Origin: Caldilinea sp. CFX5
GTDB lineage: Bacteria > Chloroflexota > Anaerolineae > Caldilineales > Caldilineaceae
NCBI GenBank assembly: GCA_021405325.1
Contig: QWII01000018.1
Span: forward strand, 70,234-134,233
Reading direction: 5' to 3'
Length of the DNA: 64,000 bases
Of the stretch, positions 27,101 through 35,332 are shown piece by piece. A program made the position numbers and the translations under genes. The notes under the pieces are model-generated. The model saw nothing but the letters and a program-made list of their open reading frames with translations. It did no database searches and was not told where the DNA came from. Position 1 is the first letter of the stretch. Each line of letters starts with the position of its first letter.

Positions 27101-27504
27101 GGTAGATCGGCGACAGGCTCCGCAGTCGTTTGCTCCTGCCCACTCTGCAAAGGGTAAGGTTGTACCAAGATATCGGCGGGTAATCCCAGTCCGCTCTGTA
27201 ATTTGCGAATCATCTCTAGCGACAGTGGGCGGCGGCGGTTGAGAATCTCGGAAACGCGGGCGCGCGAACCTAAGTAGGGTTCCATATCACGGCGGGTCAA
27301 GCCGCGTGCTTCCATGACATGCAAAATCAAGGCAATCGGATCAGGATCGGGAATCGGATAATGCTCAGCCTCATAGGCTTCAACCAGCAGTACCAGCACA
27401 TCCAAACGGTCCGCCTCCGCCGTTCCTGCGGGGGCATCCCACAGCGCCTCGATTTCCTCCAGGGCTGTTTCATAATCTTCTTCGTTGCGAATTGGTCGCA
27501 GCAT
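27097..27504 (-). CDS. higA: HigA-type antitoxin (XRE helix-turn-helix)
   Basis: A 135-residue antitoxin. The N-terminal 70 residues ([19 protein letters not shown]) are the acidic helical region seen in HigA antitoxins paired with RelE-like HigB. The C-terminal XRE-type HTH is visible as [21 protein letters not shown]. It neutralises HigB and represses the shared promoter. ATG 27504 is chosen because AGGGGAGAG lies six bases upstream; the upstream ATG at 27522 overlaps the HigB stop (ATGA) but has no ribosome site. Toxin-first order is typical of hig loci. The pair lies between two copies of an ABC-ATPase remnant. Confidence 0.85.
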   Translation of the reverse strand: MLRPIRNEEDYETALEEIEALWDAPAGTAEADRLDVLVLLVEAYEAEHYPIPDPDPIALILHVMEARGLTRRDMEPYLGSRARVSEILNRRRPLSLEMIRKLQSGLGLPADILVQPYPLQSGQEQTTAEPVADLP

Positions 27505-27518
27505 GGCTCGCTCTCCCC

Positions 27519-27812
27519 TCATACTTCAGCGGCATTGATCCGGTCATACTCGGCATGGGTTCCCACAAACCGAATAAAGAGCCGCCCTTTCCGGTACTCA
27601 GCCAGGACAATCAGACGGTAGTCATTGCCTTTGATGTTGAAGACAACACGATTGTTGCCGACAAAGCTGGCACTGCCATAGTCGGCACGAATGTCCACAG
27701 GCGTGCGCCAGTGGGCGCGGCGCGCGACGACATACCAGGAACGCAACGGTTCTTCGGCGTCAGGATGCTCTTCCCAAAACAAGCGTAATCGCTTCAACGC
27801 GACAATGTGCAT
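27519..27812 (-). CDS. higB: HigB-type toxin (RelE superfamily mRNA interferase)
   Basis: A 97-residue toxin. The HigB pattern is clear: MHIVALKRLRLFWEEHPDAE at the N-terminus, WRTPVDIRADYGSASFV in the middle, then NRVVFNIKGNDYRLIV and FIRFVGTHAEYDRI at the C-terminus. This last stretch carries the usual catalytic or RNA-contact residues (His, Tyr, Asp). HigB toxins cleave mRNA on the ribosome. Its stop overlaps the longest possible start of higA by four bases, so the two are translationally coupled or nearly so. Confidence 0.88.
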   Translation of the reverse strand: MHIVALKRLRLFWEEHPDAEEPLRSWYVVARRAHWRTPVDIRADYGSASFVGNNRVVFNIKGNDYRLIVLAEYRKGRLFIRFVGTHAEYDRINAAEV

Positions 27813-27875
27813 GATTACAGCTTACCATGTTCCCGGTTGGGGAGCAAATTAGTAGAACGTAGAACAATGATTGCG

Positions 27876-28057
27876 CTACACCGTCGACAAATCCCACTCC
27901 TCATAAATCTTCGGCACATCGCTGATCAGCCGTTTGGTATAGGCTTCTTGCGGGTGGAGGATCACAGCATCGGCCGAGCCGCGTTCGACAAATTTGCCAT
28001 GTTCCATGATGTAGACGGTGTCGGAGACATAGGAGGCCAGGCCAATATCGTGGGTGA
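27876..28057 (-). pseudogene. 3' remnant of an oligopeptide ABC transporter ATPase (copy 2)
   Basis: This 182-bp segment is about 94% identical to 26891-27072 and encodes the same C-terminal end (ending DLSTV) of a Dpp/Opp-type ATPase. The homology stops just upstream of the H-loop codons and is followed by unrelated bases. With copy 1 it brackets higBA as a direct repeat about 985 bp apart. Confidence 0.85.
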
Positions 28058-28188
28058 AATCATCGCGTAATCATCAAGCGTTAAACGCCTGCTGTTTGAC
28101 AACAAGGGTGGGTGATAGTATAGTCCTCTTCACCTGCAAAGCGCCGCCGGCGCTGGTGTCGGCGTAACTCAGAAAGGAAGCACAGATC

Positions 28189-28605
28189 ATGCAAATGCCA
28201 AGTTACCATCTGGCTCAACTCAACATTGTCCAGTTGCGCGCCCCATTGACCGACACCAGTCCCGGCTTTGTTTGGCGCTTGCAGACGGAAAATGGGGACG
28301 CCACCAGTCTGCGCGTCTTTGAGAACGAAATGGTTATTGTGAACCTGTCGGTCTGGGAAAGTGTGGATGCGTTGCGCACCTATGTCTACCAGAGTCGCCA
28401 TGTGGACTTTGTGCGGCGCAAGAAAGAGTGGTTCGCCAAACTGGGCAGCGTCCACTTTGTCATGTGGTGGATTCCCATCGGTCACACGCCGACCGTAGCC
28501 GAGGCGAAGGCGAAGCTGGAACATCTGGCCGCACACGGGGAGACGGCGGAAGCGTTTACCTTTCGGCGCCTCTTTGAACCGACGTTGGCCGTTGTGAAAT
28601 CATAA
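28189..28605 (+). CDS. DUF3291 domain protein
   Basis: A 138-residue soluble protein. It has the DUF3291 hallmarks YHLAQLNI at the start, PGFVWRLQTENGDAT, VNLSVWESVDALRTYVY, WFAKLG and MWWIPIGHTPTVAEAK, then FTFRRLF at the end. The family is related to antibiotic-biosynthesis monooxygenase-like ferredoxin folds; no function is established. Compared with my recollection of the family, the segment between RLRAPL and SPGFVW is about 20-25 residues short, suggesting an internal in-frame deletion. ATG 28189 follows AAAGGAAG. A hairpin terminator follows closely. Confidence 0.8.
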   Translation: MQMPSYHLAQLNIVQLRAPLTDTSPGFVWRLQTENGDATSLRVFENEMVIVNLSVWESVDALRTYVYQSRHVDFVRRKKEWFAKLGSVHFVMWWIPIGHTPTVAEAKAKLEHLAAHGETAEAFTFRRLFEPTLAVVKS

Positions 28606-28610
28606 GCAAC

Positions 28611-28642
28611 GAGGAGTTCGCACCTGGGCGTGCGAACTCCTC
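28611..28642 (+). terminator. Terminator hairpin after the DUF3291 gene
   Basis: Perfect 13-bp arms (28611-28623, 28630-28642) with a 6-nt loop begin six bases after the stop codon. A short AT-rich stretch follows. Confidence 0.8.
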
Positions 28643-28687
28643 ATTATCTACCCCTCATTAGTGCAAGGCTGCAAAGGAATACTGATC

Positions 28688-29629
28688 TTGACAACCTGGA
28701 CAACCGCCAACATCCCCAATCTTACCGGCAAGACTGTACTTGTCACCGGCGCCAACAGCGGCTTGGGCTATGAGGTGACCCTAGCGCTGGCAGCTAAAGG
28801 CGCCCATGTGGTCATGGCCTGTCGCAATCATGACAAGGGTGAACAAGCGGCGGCGCTGGTGCGCAAACAGAGTCCCAGCGCTGCTCTCGCCATCATGGAA
28901 CTGGATCTTGCCAGTCTGGCCTCGGTGCGGCGTTTTGCTGATGCGTTTCAACAGCAATACAAAGCGTTGGACATCCTGTGTAATAACGCCGGTTTGATGG
29001 CAATTCCGCGCCGCACCACCGCCGACGGCTTTGAAATGCAATTTGGCACCAACCACCTGGGCCACTTTGCGCTCACCGGCTTGTTGTTGACGCCACTGTT
29101 GCAGACACCGGGCGCACGCGTCGTGACCGTCAGCAGCGGGTTGCATGAGCGAGGAACGATCAATTTTGCTGATCTCATGGGGCAGCAAAGCTACGACAAG
29201 TGGACGGCCTATAGCCAGAGCAAACTCGCCAATCTGCTCTTTGCCTATGAGTTGCAACGCAAGTTTATGGCGGCTGGGGTGGATGTCAAGAGCGTCGCCA
29301 CGCACCCTGGCTATTCGGCGACCAACCTGCAAGGGGTCGGGCCGGCGATGGAAGGATCATGGGGCGCGCGCATTGGCATGATGCTGGCGAATCGGCTCAT
29401 TGCCCAAAGCGCTGCGCAAGGCGCGTTGAACTTACTCTACGCCGCGGTGGCGCCCGCTGTGAATGGGTGCGACTATATTGGCCCCACTGGGTTTCAAGGG
29501 ATGCGGGGCGCGCCGGGCAAGGTGCGTTCTAATGCGGCATCCTATGACGAAAGGGTGGCGGCAAAATTGTGGGCCATTTCTGTCGAGTTGACGGGGGTGG
29601 CTTATGAAACGCTGCAACCGCGCGCCTAG
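28688..29629 (+). CDS. Short-chain dehydrogenase/reductase (SDR)
   Basis: A classical/retinol-dehydrogenase-like SDR of 313 residues. The cofactor motif TGANSGLG is near residue 21, followed by the basic ACRN and an LDLAS stretch consistent with NADP(H) use. Also visible are NNAGL, the catalytic Ser in TVSSGL, and YSQSK (catalytic Tyr and Lys). A long C-terminal part (YIGPTGFQGM) is typical of proteins annotated as retinol dehydrogenase/oxidoreductase. The natural substrate is unknown. TTG 28688, eight bases after AAAGGAA, is the likely start; an in-frame GTG at 28661 lies too close to the ribosome site. Confidence 0.85.
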   Translation: MTTWTTANIPNLTGKTVLVTGANSGLGYEVTLALAAKGAHVVMACRNHDKGEQAAALVRKQSPSAALAIMELDLASLASVRRFADAFQQQYKALDILCNNAGLMAIPRRTTADGFEMQFGTNHLGHFALTGLLLTPLLQTPGARVVTVSSGLHERGTINFADLMGQQSYDKWTAYSQSKLANLLFAYELQRKFMAAGVDVKSVATHPGYSATNLQGVGPAMEGSWGARIGMMLANRLIAQSAAQGALNLLYAAVAPAVNGCDYIGPTGFQGMRGAPGKVRSNAASYDERVAAKLWAISVELTGVAYETLQPRA

Positions 29630-29648
29630 GGGATCTATTAGCACAAGT

Positions 29649-29708
29649 GGAAACCGCGGGAAGAAAGAAGCTGGTGATTGTTGTACAGAGTTTCTTCCCG
29701 CGGTTTCC
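29649..29708. terminator. Bidirectional terminator hairpin
   Basis: Perfect 18-bp arms (29649-29666 and 29691-29708) with a 24-nt loop lie between the convergent SDR gene and the small minus-strand gene. The right arm continues into a T-rich run (CCTTTTCAATTTT). Confidence 0.8.
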
Positions 29709-29754
29709 TTTTCAATTTTGGTGTTCTAGGGTAGGGTTACAAGAAGAGGAACCA

Positions 29755-30048
29755 TTATCGGGACGGATTGCTTGATAACCGCTGATTGAGCACCGAAAGC
29801 ATCAATAGGACAAAAAGGTTGGCGACAACTTCGCCAAAGGGCGTTGCGGATGGGCGGGCCGGCAACTGTTTACTGGCAGCGGGGTGGGTGACTGGTGGTT
29901 GGGCTGGTTGGGCTACGGGCGCCGGCGCTGGGGTATTGTAAACGCGCACGCGGGGTTCTAGTTGCTTCCGTCCTTGTGCACATAATTGCGCATAGTGTTC
30001 ATCTAGCAGTTCTTCAACATCATCAACAAATAACTTTGCGTCTAGCAT
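29755..30048 (-). CDS. Small tail-anchored hypothetical protein
   Basis: From ATG 30048 (AGGAAAG just upstream) the protein has 97 residues: an acidic helical start (LDAKLFVDDVEELLDEHY), a Pro/Ala/Val-rich linker (residues 38-70) and one hydrophobic segment near the C-terminus (NLFVLLMLSVL), then a basic tail. It may be a tail-anchored membrane protein. I do not recognise a family. Confidence 0.5.
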   Translation of the reverse strand: MLDAKLFVDDVEELLDEHYAQLCAQGRKQLEPRVRVYNTPAPAPVAQPAQPPVTHPAASKQLPARPSATPFGEVVANLFVLLMLSVLNQRLSSNPSR

Positions 30049-30296
30049 AAAACTTTCCTGTAAACATGACAATACGACGTAGGTACAGTACAAGATATAC
30101 CCTTACTATGTATCTTGATATATGGAATTTTTTGGGAAACATAGTTCGGCTTACCTACACAGCATAAGTCGTCTGGCTGGGCTTGGCTATGGGCAAATTG
30201 CACAACGGAAAGATATGTACGCAGTGCAACATGCACAATTTGCCAGCAATATTTTGTGGATAAAAAGCAGGGAACTTGGTCGTCAGGTTTTTGGTA

Positions 30297-30343
30297 ACGA
30301 CTAAGCGACTAACCAGTCACGGACTAGTTAGTCGCTTAGTCGT
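30297..30343. repeat. Hairpin, family B (GTCACGGAC core)
   Basis: Perfect 17-bp arms (30297-30313, 30327-30343) with the loop CAGTCACGGACTA. The GTCACGGAC core and the GCTTAGT arm relate it to copies at 33998, 40091, 60795 and 61219. It lies beside the stop of the haloacid dehalogenase gene. Confidence 0.8.
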
Positions 30344-30361
30344 CATGGCTGTTGCTGGTAA

Positions 30362-31036
30362 TCAGTTGCTTGAAAGGGCGACAATCTGCCGCGCCACCGC
30401 CTGTAGGTCGGCACCAATGATGTCCGGTTTGGCTTGCAGGCTGCCCAACACCTGACCGGGCCGGGCGACAAAGGCGGCGGCGCAACCGGCGTGCATAGCG
30501 CCGGCAATGTCCCAATCGTGGGCGGCGACCAAGCGGATGTCGCGCACAGCAACGCCTAACTCCTTGGCCGCATATTCATAAGTAGCGCGAGCCGGTTTGA
30601 ATTGGCGGACGGCATCAACCGAAAGTAGGCGTTCAAAGTAGGGGTGTAGACCGGCATGTTGCATCTGTGCTTCCAAGGTTGGGGACGGTGAGTTGGTCAG
30701 CGTTGCCAGACGAAAGCCGGCGTGTTGTAACATCTCTAAACTTTCCGGCACTTCGGGGTGGGGCGGCAGGGAACGGATGGCGCTCAACAGTTGTTGTCGT
30801 CCATCAGCCGCCAGGGCAATCCTGTTGCGCAACGCAACAATGTCAAGTGCATCCGCCGCCAGGGCGCTGAAATCATGATAGATGCCGGTGATCGTCGCCA
30901 CCATCGCCTGGCGGAGAAGCTGGACGAACCATTGCTCGCGCACCGCCGGGGCGCCAAAGATCTGTTCAAAGTGCGGATCAAGCGCCTTGAGATCAAGCAA
31001 CGTTTCATTGACATCGAATAAGAGTACACGCGCCAT
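30362..31036 (-). CDS. Haloacid dehalogenase type II (HAD superfamily)
   Basis: A 224-residue L-2-haloacid dehalogenase-like hydrolase. HAD motifs are present: motif I FDVNETLLD (nucleophile Asp8), motif II LTNSP, the motif III Lys in FKPARATYEY, and motif IV AAHDWDIAGA. The DVNET and AHDWD forms are those of type II haloacid dehalogenases rather than phosphatases. These enzymes hydrolyse 2-haloacids by an aspartyl-ester intermediate, but many homologues have other roles. ATG 31036 follows AGGAGGGA. It stands alone, divergent from the molybdenum hydroxylase. Confidence 0.87.
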   Translation of the reverse strand: MARVLLFDVNETLLDLKALDPHFEQIFGAPAVREQWFVQLLRQAMVATITGIYHDFSALAADALDIVALRNRIALAADGRQQLLSAIRSLPPHPEVPESLEMLQHAGFRLATLTNSPSPTLEAQMQHAGLHPYFERLLSVDAVRQFKPARATYEYAAKELGVAVRDIRLVAAHDWDIAGAMHAGCAAAFVARPGQVLGSLQAKPDIIGADLQAVARQIVALSSN

Positions 31037-31418
31037 AGATAATTCCCTCCTATGCAGGTAAGTCGATAGCTCATATGCTTGATTTTAGGCGGTGGCGGAT
31101 CAGAGTACAGTGGAGTCGCCTACGAAATTTAACAATAGGGGACCTTTTATTTCGGTAGATAAATTTGATGTTGCACAAGCTGCGCAATGATGGCTTGGTA
31201 GGATGGGATAAGCTAACGAAAGATGCTTGCTTTGATTGTAATAGTGACTACCACATCTATGAATCATTTGCATGACTGTTACTGCTTGACATTTCAGTCA
31301 AGAGGTTGTATACCTGTTAGCCACAGTCAACCGGCGATATCGTGTAAATGACCGCCCTTGCTCTGTACCTCGTTTTCAGCCCACCCTGGCCGTTGGCTTA
31401 ACAAAAGGAATGACCGCT
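31037..31418. other. Intergenic region between divergent genes
   Basis: No gene is seen. This region must hold promoters for the dehalogenase (-) and the molybdenum hydroxylase (+). It is AT-rich (about 31130-31300), but I could not pick out a convincing promoter or operator. Confidence 0.5.
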
Positions 31419-33989
31419 ATGCAATTCAAATTGAACGGACAAGAGCTTTACTACACCGGCGATCCTGATCTGCCGCTCCTCGCCTATTTGCGCGATCAGG
31501 CCGGCATCACCTCACCGAAGGACGGCTGTTCGCCGCAAGCAGCGTGTGGCTGTTGCGCCGTGCAGATCGATGACAAAGCCATGCTCTCTTGTGTAACGCC
31601 GATGAAAAAGGTAGCGGGCAGCCATGTTATCACCATCGAGGGCATGGGCGACTACCACCAGGATGTTTTTGCCAACGCCTTCGTGGAAAAGGGCGGCGTT
31701 CAGTGTGGCTTCTGTATTCCAGGGATTGTCATGCAATCCAACGTGTTGTTGGAGAAGAACCCCAGCCCGACGCGTGAGGATGTAGCGAAAGCGTTGACGC
31801 CCCATCTTTGCCGCTGTACAGGTTACAAAAAGATCATCGACGCCGTTCTCTATGCCGCCGCCGCCATTCGGCGTGAAGAAGAGATCCCCCAGCCGACCAG
31901 CAGCGGTAAGGTCGGCGCCCGCCACCCCCGTTACGATGCGCGGCGGACGGTTCTGGGCCAACGTCCGTATGTCGCCGACCTGAAACTGGATGGCATGGTC
32001 TACGGCGCGCTCCGCTTTAGTGACCATCCGCGCGCCAAAGTATTGCGCATCGACATCAGCGCAGCGGCGACCATGCCCGGCGTCATGCGTATCTTCACCG
32101 CCGCCGATGTGCCGGGCGACCGGATAATCGGCTTGATCAAGCAAGATTGGCCGCTCATGATTGGCGTGGGTGAAGAGACCCATTACATCGGCGATGTGCT
32201 GGCCGGTGTGGTGGCTGAAAGTGAAACGCTGGCGCGCCAGGCCGTCGAACAGATCAAGGTCGAATACGAAGTGTTGCCGCCCATTATCGACGCTCATGCC
32301 GCGCTGCGACCGGATAGCCCGACCGTCCATCCGTGGGGCAATACCCTTTCCAAGATGGTGATCAAACGGGGCGATGCCGATACCGTGTTGGCCCAATCCG
32401 CCTACGTGGCGCAGGGCATCTATCAGACGCAGACGATTGAACATGGCTTCATGGAGCCGGAATGTTGCGTTGCCCGTCCGCTGGCTGATGGGGTTGAAGT
32501 TTTCTCCCAGAGCCAGGGCATCTATGAAGACCAGAAGCAGATCGCCAAGATCCTGGGTTTACCACTGGCCAAGGTGCGGGTGCAACTCGTGCCGAATGGC
32601 GGCGGCTTTGGCGGCAAAGAAGATTTAACGGTGCAGGGCCATGCCGCGCTCTTTGCCTATCATTTGCAGCGCCCCGTACGGGTCAACCTAACGCGTGATG
32701 AGTCGATCAACATGCACCCCAAACGCCATCCCCTCTGGATGGATTACACGCTCGGTTGCGACGCCAATGGCAAGTTGACGGCGATCAAGGCGCATCTCAT
32801 TGGCGATAGCGGCGCTTATGCTTCCGTCGGCATGAAGGTCTTGGAACGCGCTGCCGGTCACGCCACAGGGGCCTACTGTGTACCGGTCGCCGACATTGAA
32901 AGTACGGCGGTCTACACCAACAACATCCCCAATGGCGCCATGCGTGGCTTTGGCGTCAACCAAGCCACCTTTGCCCTGGAAAGCTGCATCGATGACCTGT
33001 GCGAACAGGGCGGCTTCGACCGCTGGCAATTCCGCTATGACAACGCGCTTGTTGAAGGCTCGATCACCGCGACCGGACAGGTCTTGCAGGGAGGCACAGG
33101 GGTGCGCGCCACGCTGGAAGCCGTCAAGGATGAATTCCGCGCCGCCAAATTTGCCGGCATCGCCTGTGGTATCAAGAACACCGGCATCGGTAACGGAATG
33201 CCCGACGCCTCCAGTGTACGCATTACCATTGCGGCGCCGGAGCGGGTGGTGATTGAACATGGCTGGACCGAAATGGGGCAGGGTATCAACACGATGGCGG
33301 TGCAGATGCTCTGTGAGGAAACCGGCATTGCTCCCGACCTCATCGAAGTAAAGATCGACACCGACGCCGGCACCTTCACCGGCATGACCACCGCCTCGCG
33401 CGCCACCTCGCTGCTGGGCAATGCTATTATTGACGCAGCGGCGAAAATTCGGGCGGATCTTGCCAAGCACACGTTGGCCGAGCTGGCAGGCAAGGTTTAT
33501 CTGGGCGAATGGGTGGTCAACTGGACAACCAAACCCGGCCACCCCAACAACGCCGGCGAAGAGATCACCCACTACTCTTACAGCTACGCCACCCAACTGG
33601 TCATTTTGGACGACGACGGCCAGGTGCAGAAGATCACCGCCGCCCACGACGCCGGTCGCATCATCAACCCGACGCTCTTTGAGGGACAGATCGAAGGCTC
33701 GATCCACATGGGGTTGGGCTACGCCATCAGCGAAGATTTGCCCTACGAAAATGGCCGCCCCAAGAGCACCATGCTGCGCAAATGCGGCATCCTACGCGCC
33801 AAAGAGATGCCGGAAATGGAAGTCATTGGCGTCGAGGTGGCCGATCCCTACGGCGCTTATGGCTTAAAGGGCGTTGGTGAAATTGGCCTGGTGCCGACGG
33901 CGGGCGCGGTGGCGAATGCGCTTTACCAATATGACAAAGTGCGCCGCACCCAATTGCCCATGCGTCTGCCGAAGAAGCGACGCTCATAA
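31419..33989 (+). CDS. Fused [2Fe-2S]/molybdenum-cofactor hydroxylase (selenium-dependent xanthine dehydrogenase-like)
   Basis: An 856-residue enzyme joining the iron-sulfur and molybdopterin parts of xanthine dehydrogenase/aldehyde oxidase proteins. The plant-type [2Fe-2S] Cys are 37, 43, 46 and 58, and the second cluster Cys are 96, 99, 131 and 133 (QCGFC, LCRC). The Mo domain shows GGGFGGKE, GAMRGFG, EMGQGINT and GVGEIGL with the general-base Glu. Fusion without a FAD subunit and this length match the selenium-dependent xanthine dehydrogenase type, so purine or N-heterocycle hydroxylation is likely. The first cluster is C-x5-C-x2-C rather than the usual C-x4-C-x2-C. ATG 31419 has AAAAGGA nine bases upstream; ATG 31410 abuts that site. 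No cofactor-maturation genes are nearby. Confidence 0.85.
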   Translation: MQFKLNGQELYYTGDPDLPLLAYLRDQAGITSPKDGCSPQAACGCCAVQIDDKAMLSCVTPMKKVAGSHVITIEGMGDYHQDVFANAFVEKGGVQCGFCIPGIVMQSNVLLEKNPSPTREDVAKALTPHLCRCTGYKKIIDAVLYAAAAIRREEEIPQPTSSGKVGARHPRYDARRTVLGQRPYVADLKLDGMVYGALRFSDHPRAKVLRIDISAAATMPGVMRIFTAADVPGDRIIGLIKQDWPLMIGVGEETHYIGDVLAGVVAESETLARQAVEQIKVEYEVLPPIIDAHAALRPDSPTVHPWGNTLSKMVIKRGDADTVLAQSAYVAQGIYQTQTIEHGFMEPECCVARPLADGVEVFSQSQGIYEDQKQIAKILGLPLAKVRVQLVPNGGGFGGKEDLTVQGHAALFAYHLQRPVRVNLTRDESINMHPKRHPLWMDYTLGCDANGKLTAIKAHLIGDSGAYASVGMKVLERAAGHATGAYCVPVADIESTAVYTNNIPNGAMRGFGVNQATFALESCIDDLCEQGGFDRWQFRYDNALVEGSITATGQVLQGGTGVRATLEAVKDEFRAAKFAGIACGIKNTGIGNGMPDASSVRITIAAPERVVIEHGWTEMGQGINTMAVQMLCEETGIAPDLIEVKIDTDAGTFTGMTTASRATSLLGNAIIDAAAKIRADLAKHTLAELAGKVYLGEWVVNWTTKPGHPNNAGEEITHYSYSYATQLVILDDDGQVQKITAAHDAGRIINPTLFEGQIEGSIHMGLGYAISEDLPYENGRPKSTMLRKCGILRAKEMPEMEVIGVEVADPYGAYGLKGVGEIGLVPTAGAVANALYQYDKVRRTQLPMRLPKKRRS

Positions 33990-33997
33990 AACCATTT

Positions 33998-34062
33998 GCT
34001 TGCTCATAGCCGGTCCGCGACCGGCGTCCCAACCGCCGGTCGCGGACCGGCTATGAGCAAGC
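33998..34062. repeat. Hairpin, family B, 28-bp perfect arms
   Basis: Arms at 33998-34025 and 34035-34062 match perfectly across a 9-nt loop. The inner part (AGCCGGTCCGCGACCGGC) is itself palindromic and relates to copies at 40091 and 60795. It begins nine bases after the hydroxylase stop codon. Confidence 0.9.
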
Positions 34063-34139
34063 GTGGTGGTCACCTGAATCCAGGCAAATGGTCAGGCGCT
34101 CACGGTTGGCGCCAGCGCATTGTGGTATACTACCAGGCT

Positions 34140-35045
34140 ATGACGATCCTAGACTGGCTGTTGCGACTATTGATCATTGGCGCGCTGGGGCTGCTTTGGC
34201 TGGGCTATCTCCGTGGCTGGCGCCGGTGGCGACGGGTGGATGCTGACTTAGCAAACCCCATACGCTTGATTTTCCTCGGCCTCAGCACCCTGCTGATTCT
34301 CGTTGCCTTTTTTCCACCGCTTGCCCGCTTGAGTCATGATTTTCTCGTTGCCCGCGCCGTACAGAAGATTGCGTTGGCCTTTATCGCGGCGCCGCTGCTT
34401 TGGTTGGCGGCGCCCTTTCATCTCATCAGTTGCGGCTTGCCTGTGGTTTGGCGGCGCCGGCTGGTGCGCTGGGCGCAACCGCACCGCTGGTCGGGCTGGC
34501 TGACACGGGCCTGCACGCAGCCGGCGGTCGCCTGGTTTGCGTTTGTCGCCGCCATTGTGCTGTGGCATGATACGCATGTCGTGAACTGGACGATGCCGCA
34601 AGCGGGCGTGCATGGGGTGCTGATGCTTTTGCTGTTAACCATTGCCTTGTTATACTGGGGCCATTTGGTGGGAACAGGACCGCGCCGGCTCCATCATGTG
34701 CCGGGGTGGGTGCTCTTTGTCTATGTGGTTGGCGTTGAAATTCCCAATATGGCCACCGGCATGACCATTGCCTATGCCGCCGTCCCTTGGTATACGTATT
34801 ATGTCAACGCCCACGCCCTCTTGCCGTCAACTTTAACGGCCCAGGAAGACCAGATGCTCAGCGGCGGTCTGATCTGGTTTACCGGCAGCTTTGTCTTCTT
34901 TGGCAGCGCCGTGTTGGTGATCAATCGCCTCTTTCGCCGGCACAAGGGGGAATCGCCCCATCATTTTCCCGATTGGGATTCGGAAGAACGGATGATTGCG
35001 CCCGGCTTAGAACACCGGCTCAAAGAGAAAAGAAGTCGCTACTAG
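34140..35045 (+). CDS. ctaG: CtaG-type cytochrome c oxidase assembly protein
   Basis: A 301-residue polytopic membrane protein of the caa3-type CtaG family. These proteins help insert copper into heme-copper oxidases of Gram-positive-like bacteria. About seven hydrophobic segments are visible. Conserved polar residues sit in them: LWHDTHVVNW, then YWGHLVGTGPRR and LYVVGVEIPNMATGM-like stretches, candidate metal-binding positions. ATG 34140 begins just before the first membrane helix (ILDWLLRLLIIGALG). The frame extends upstream to 33996 only through the hairpin and is not coding there. No oxidase genes lie in the window. Confidence 0.78.
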   Translation: MTILDWLLRLLIIGALGLLWLGYLRGWRRWRRVDADLANPIRLIFLGLSTLLILVAFFPPLARLSHDFLVARAVQKIALAFIAAPLLWLAAPFHLISCGLPVVWRRRLVRWAQPHRWSGWLTRACTQPAVAWFAFVAAIVLWHDTHVVNWTMPQAGVHGVLMLLLLTIALLYWGHLVGTGPRRLHHVPGWVLFVYVVGVEIPNMATGMTIAYAAVPWYTYYVNAHALLPSTLTAQEDQMLSGGLIWFTGSFVFFGSAVLVINRLFRRHKGESPHHFPDWDSEERMIAPGLEHRLKEKRSRY

Positions 35046-35051
35046 GCGTAG

Positions 35052-35109
35052 TGTTTTGTAAAAGAAGTCTTGACGGGTTGACCGTAGTAAAGACTTCTTT
35101 TACAAAACA
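35052..35109 (+). terminator. Hairpin after ctaG
   Basis: Perfect 20-bp AT-rich arms (35052-35071, 35090-35109) with an 18-nt loop start seven bases after the ctaG stop codon. It probably ends the transcript. Confidence 0.8.
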
Positions 35110-35332
35110 GTAGACTGACATGAACAAAATCTTGGTGATTGACGACTTTGACCAACATGGCGGGCAGATTGGGCTGGAAAGCCGTGCGGCAAAGGCGTCA
35201 CTGCCTGGTTTACTGTGCCTGTCGTCTAGCCGCAAAACGGTGAAGAAGAAGCCGACCTACCCCTTCAACAAAAGTGCATTGTCGTGTGCGCTGGTTTGCC
35301 TGGCACTGCCCAAGAAGTAAGCGGGCGCGAAA
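35110..35332 (+). other. Possible decayed gene
   Basis: An ATG frame at 35120-35320 opens with NKILVIDDFDQHGG but then turns basic and Ser-rich. A different frame from about 35235 reads naturally (ADLPLQQKCIVV, then AGLPGTAQEVSGREI). This may be a frameshifted remnant. I cannot name the family, and random sequence is also possible. Confidence 0.25.

Noticed and set aside
32688..33707. 339-codon minus-strand frame opposite the molybdenum hydroxylase
   Set aside because: The plus strand carries all expected cofactor motifs; this frame has none.
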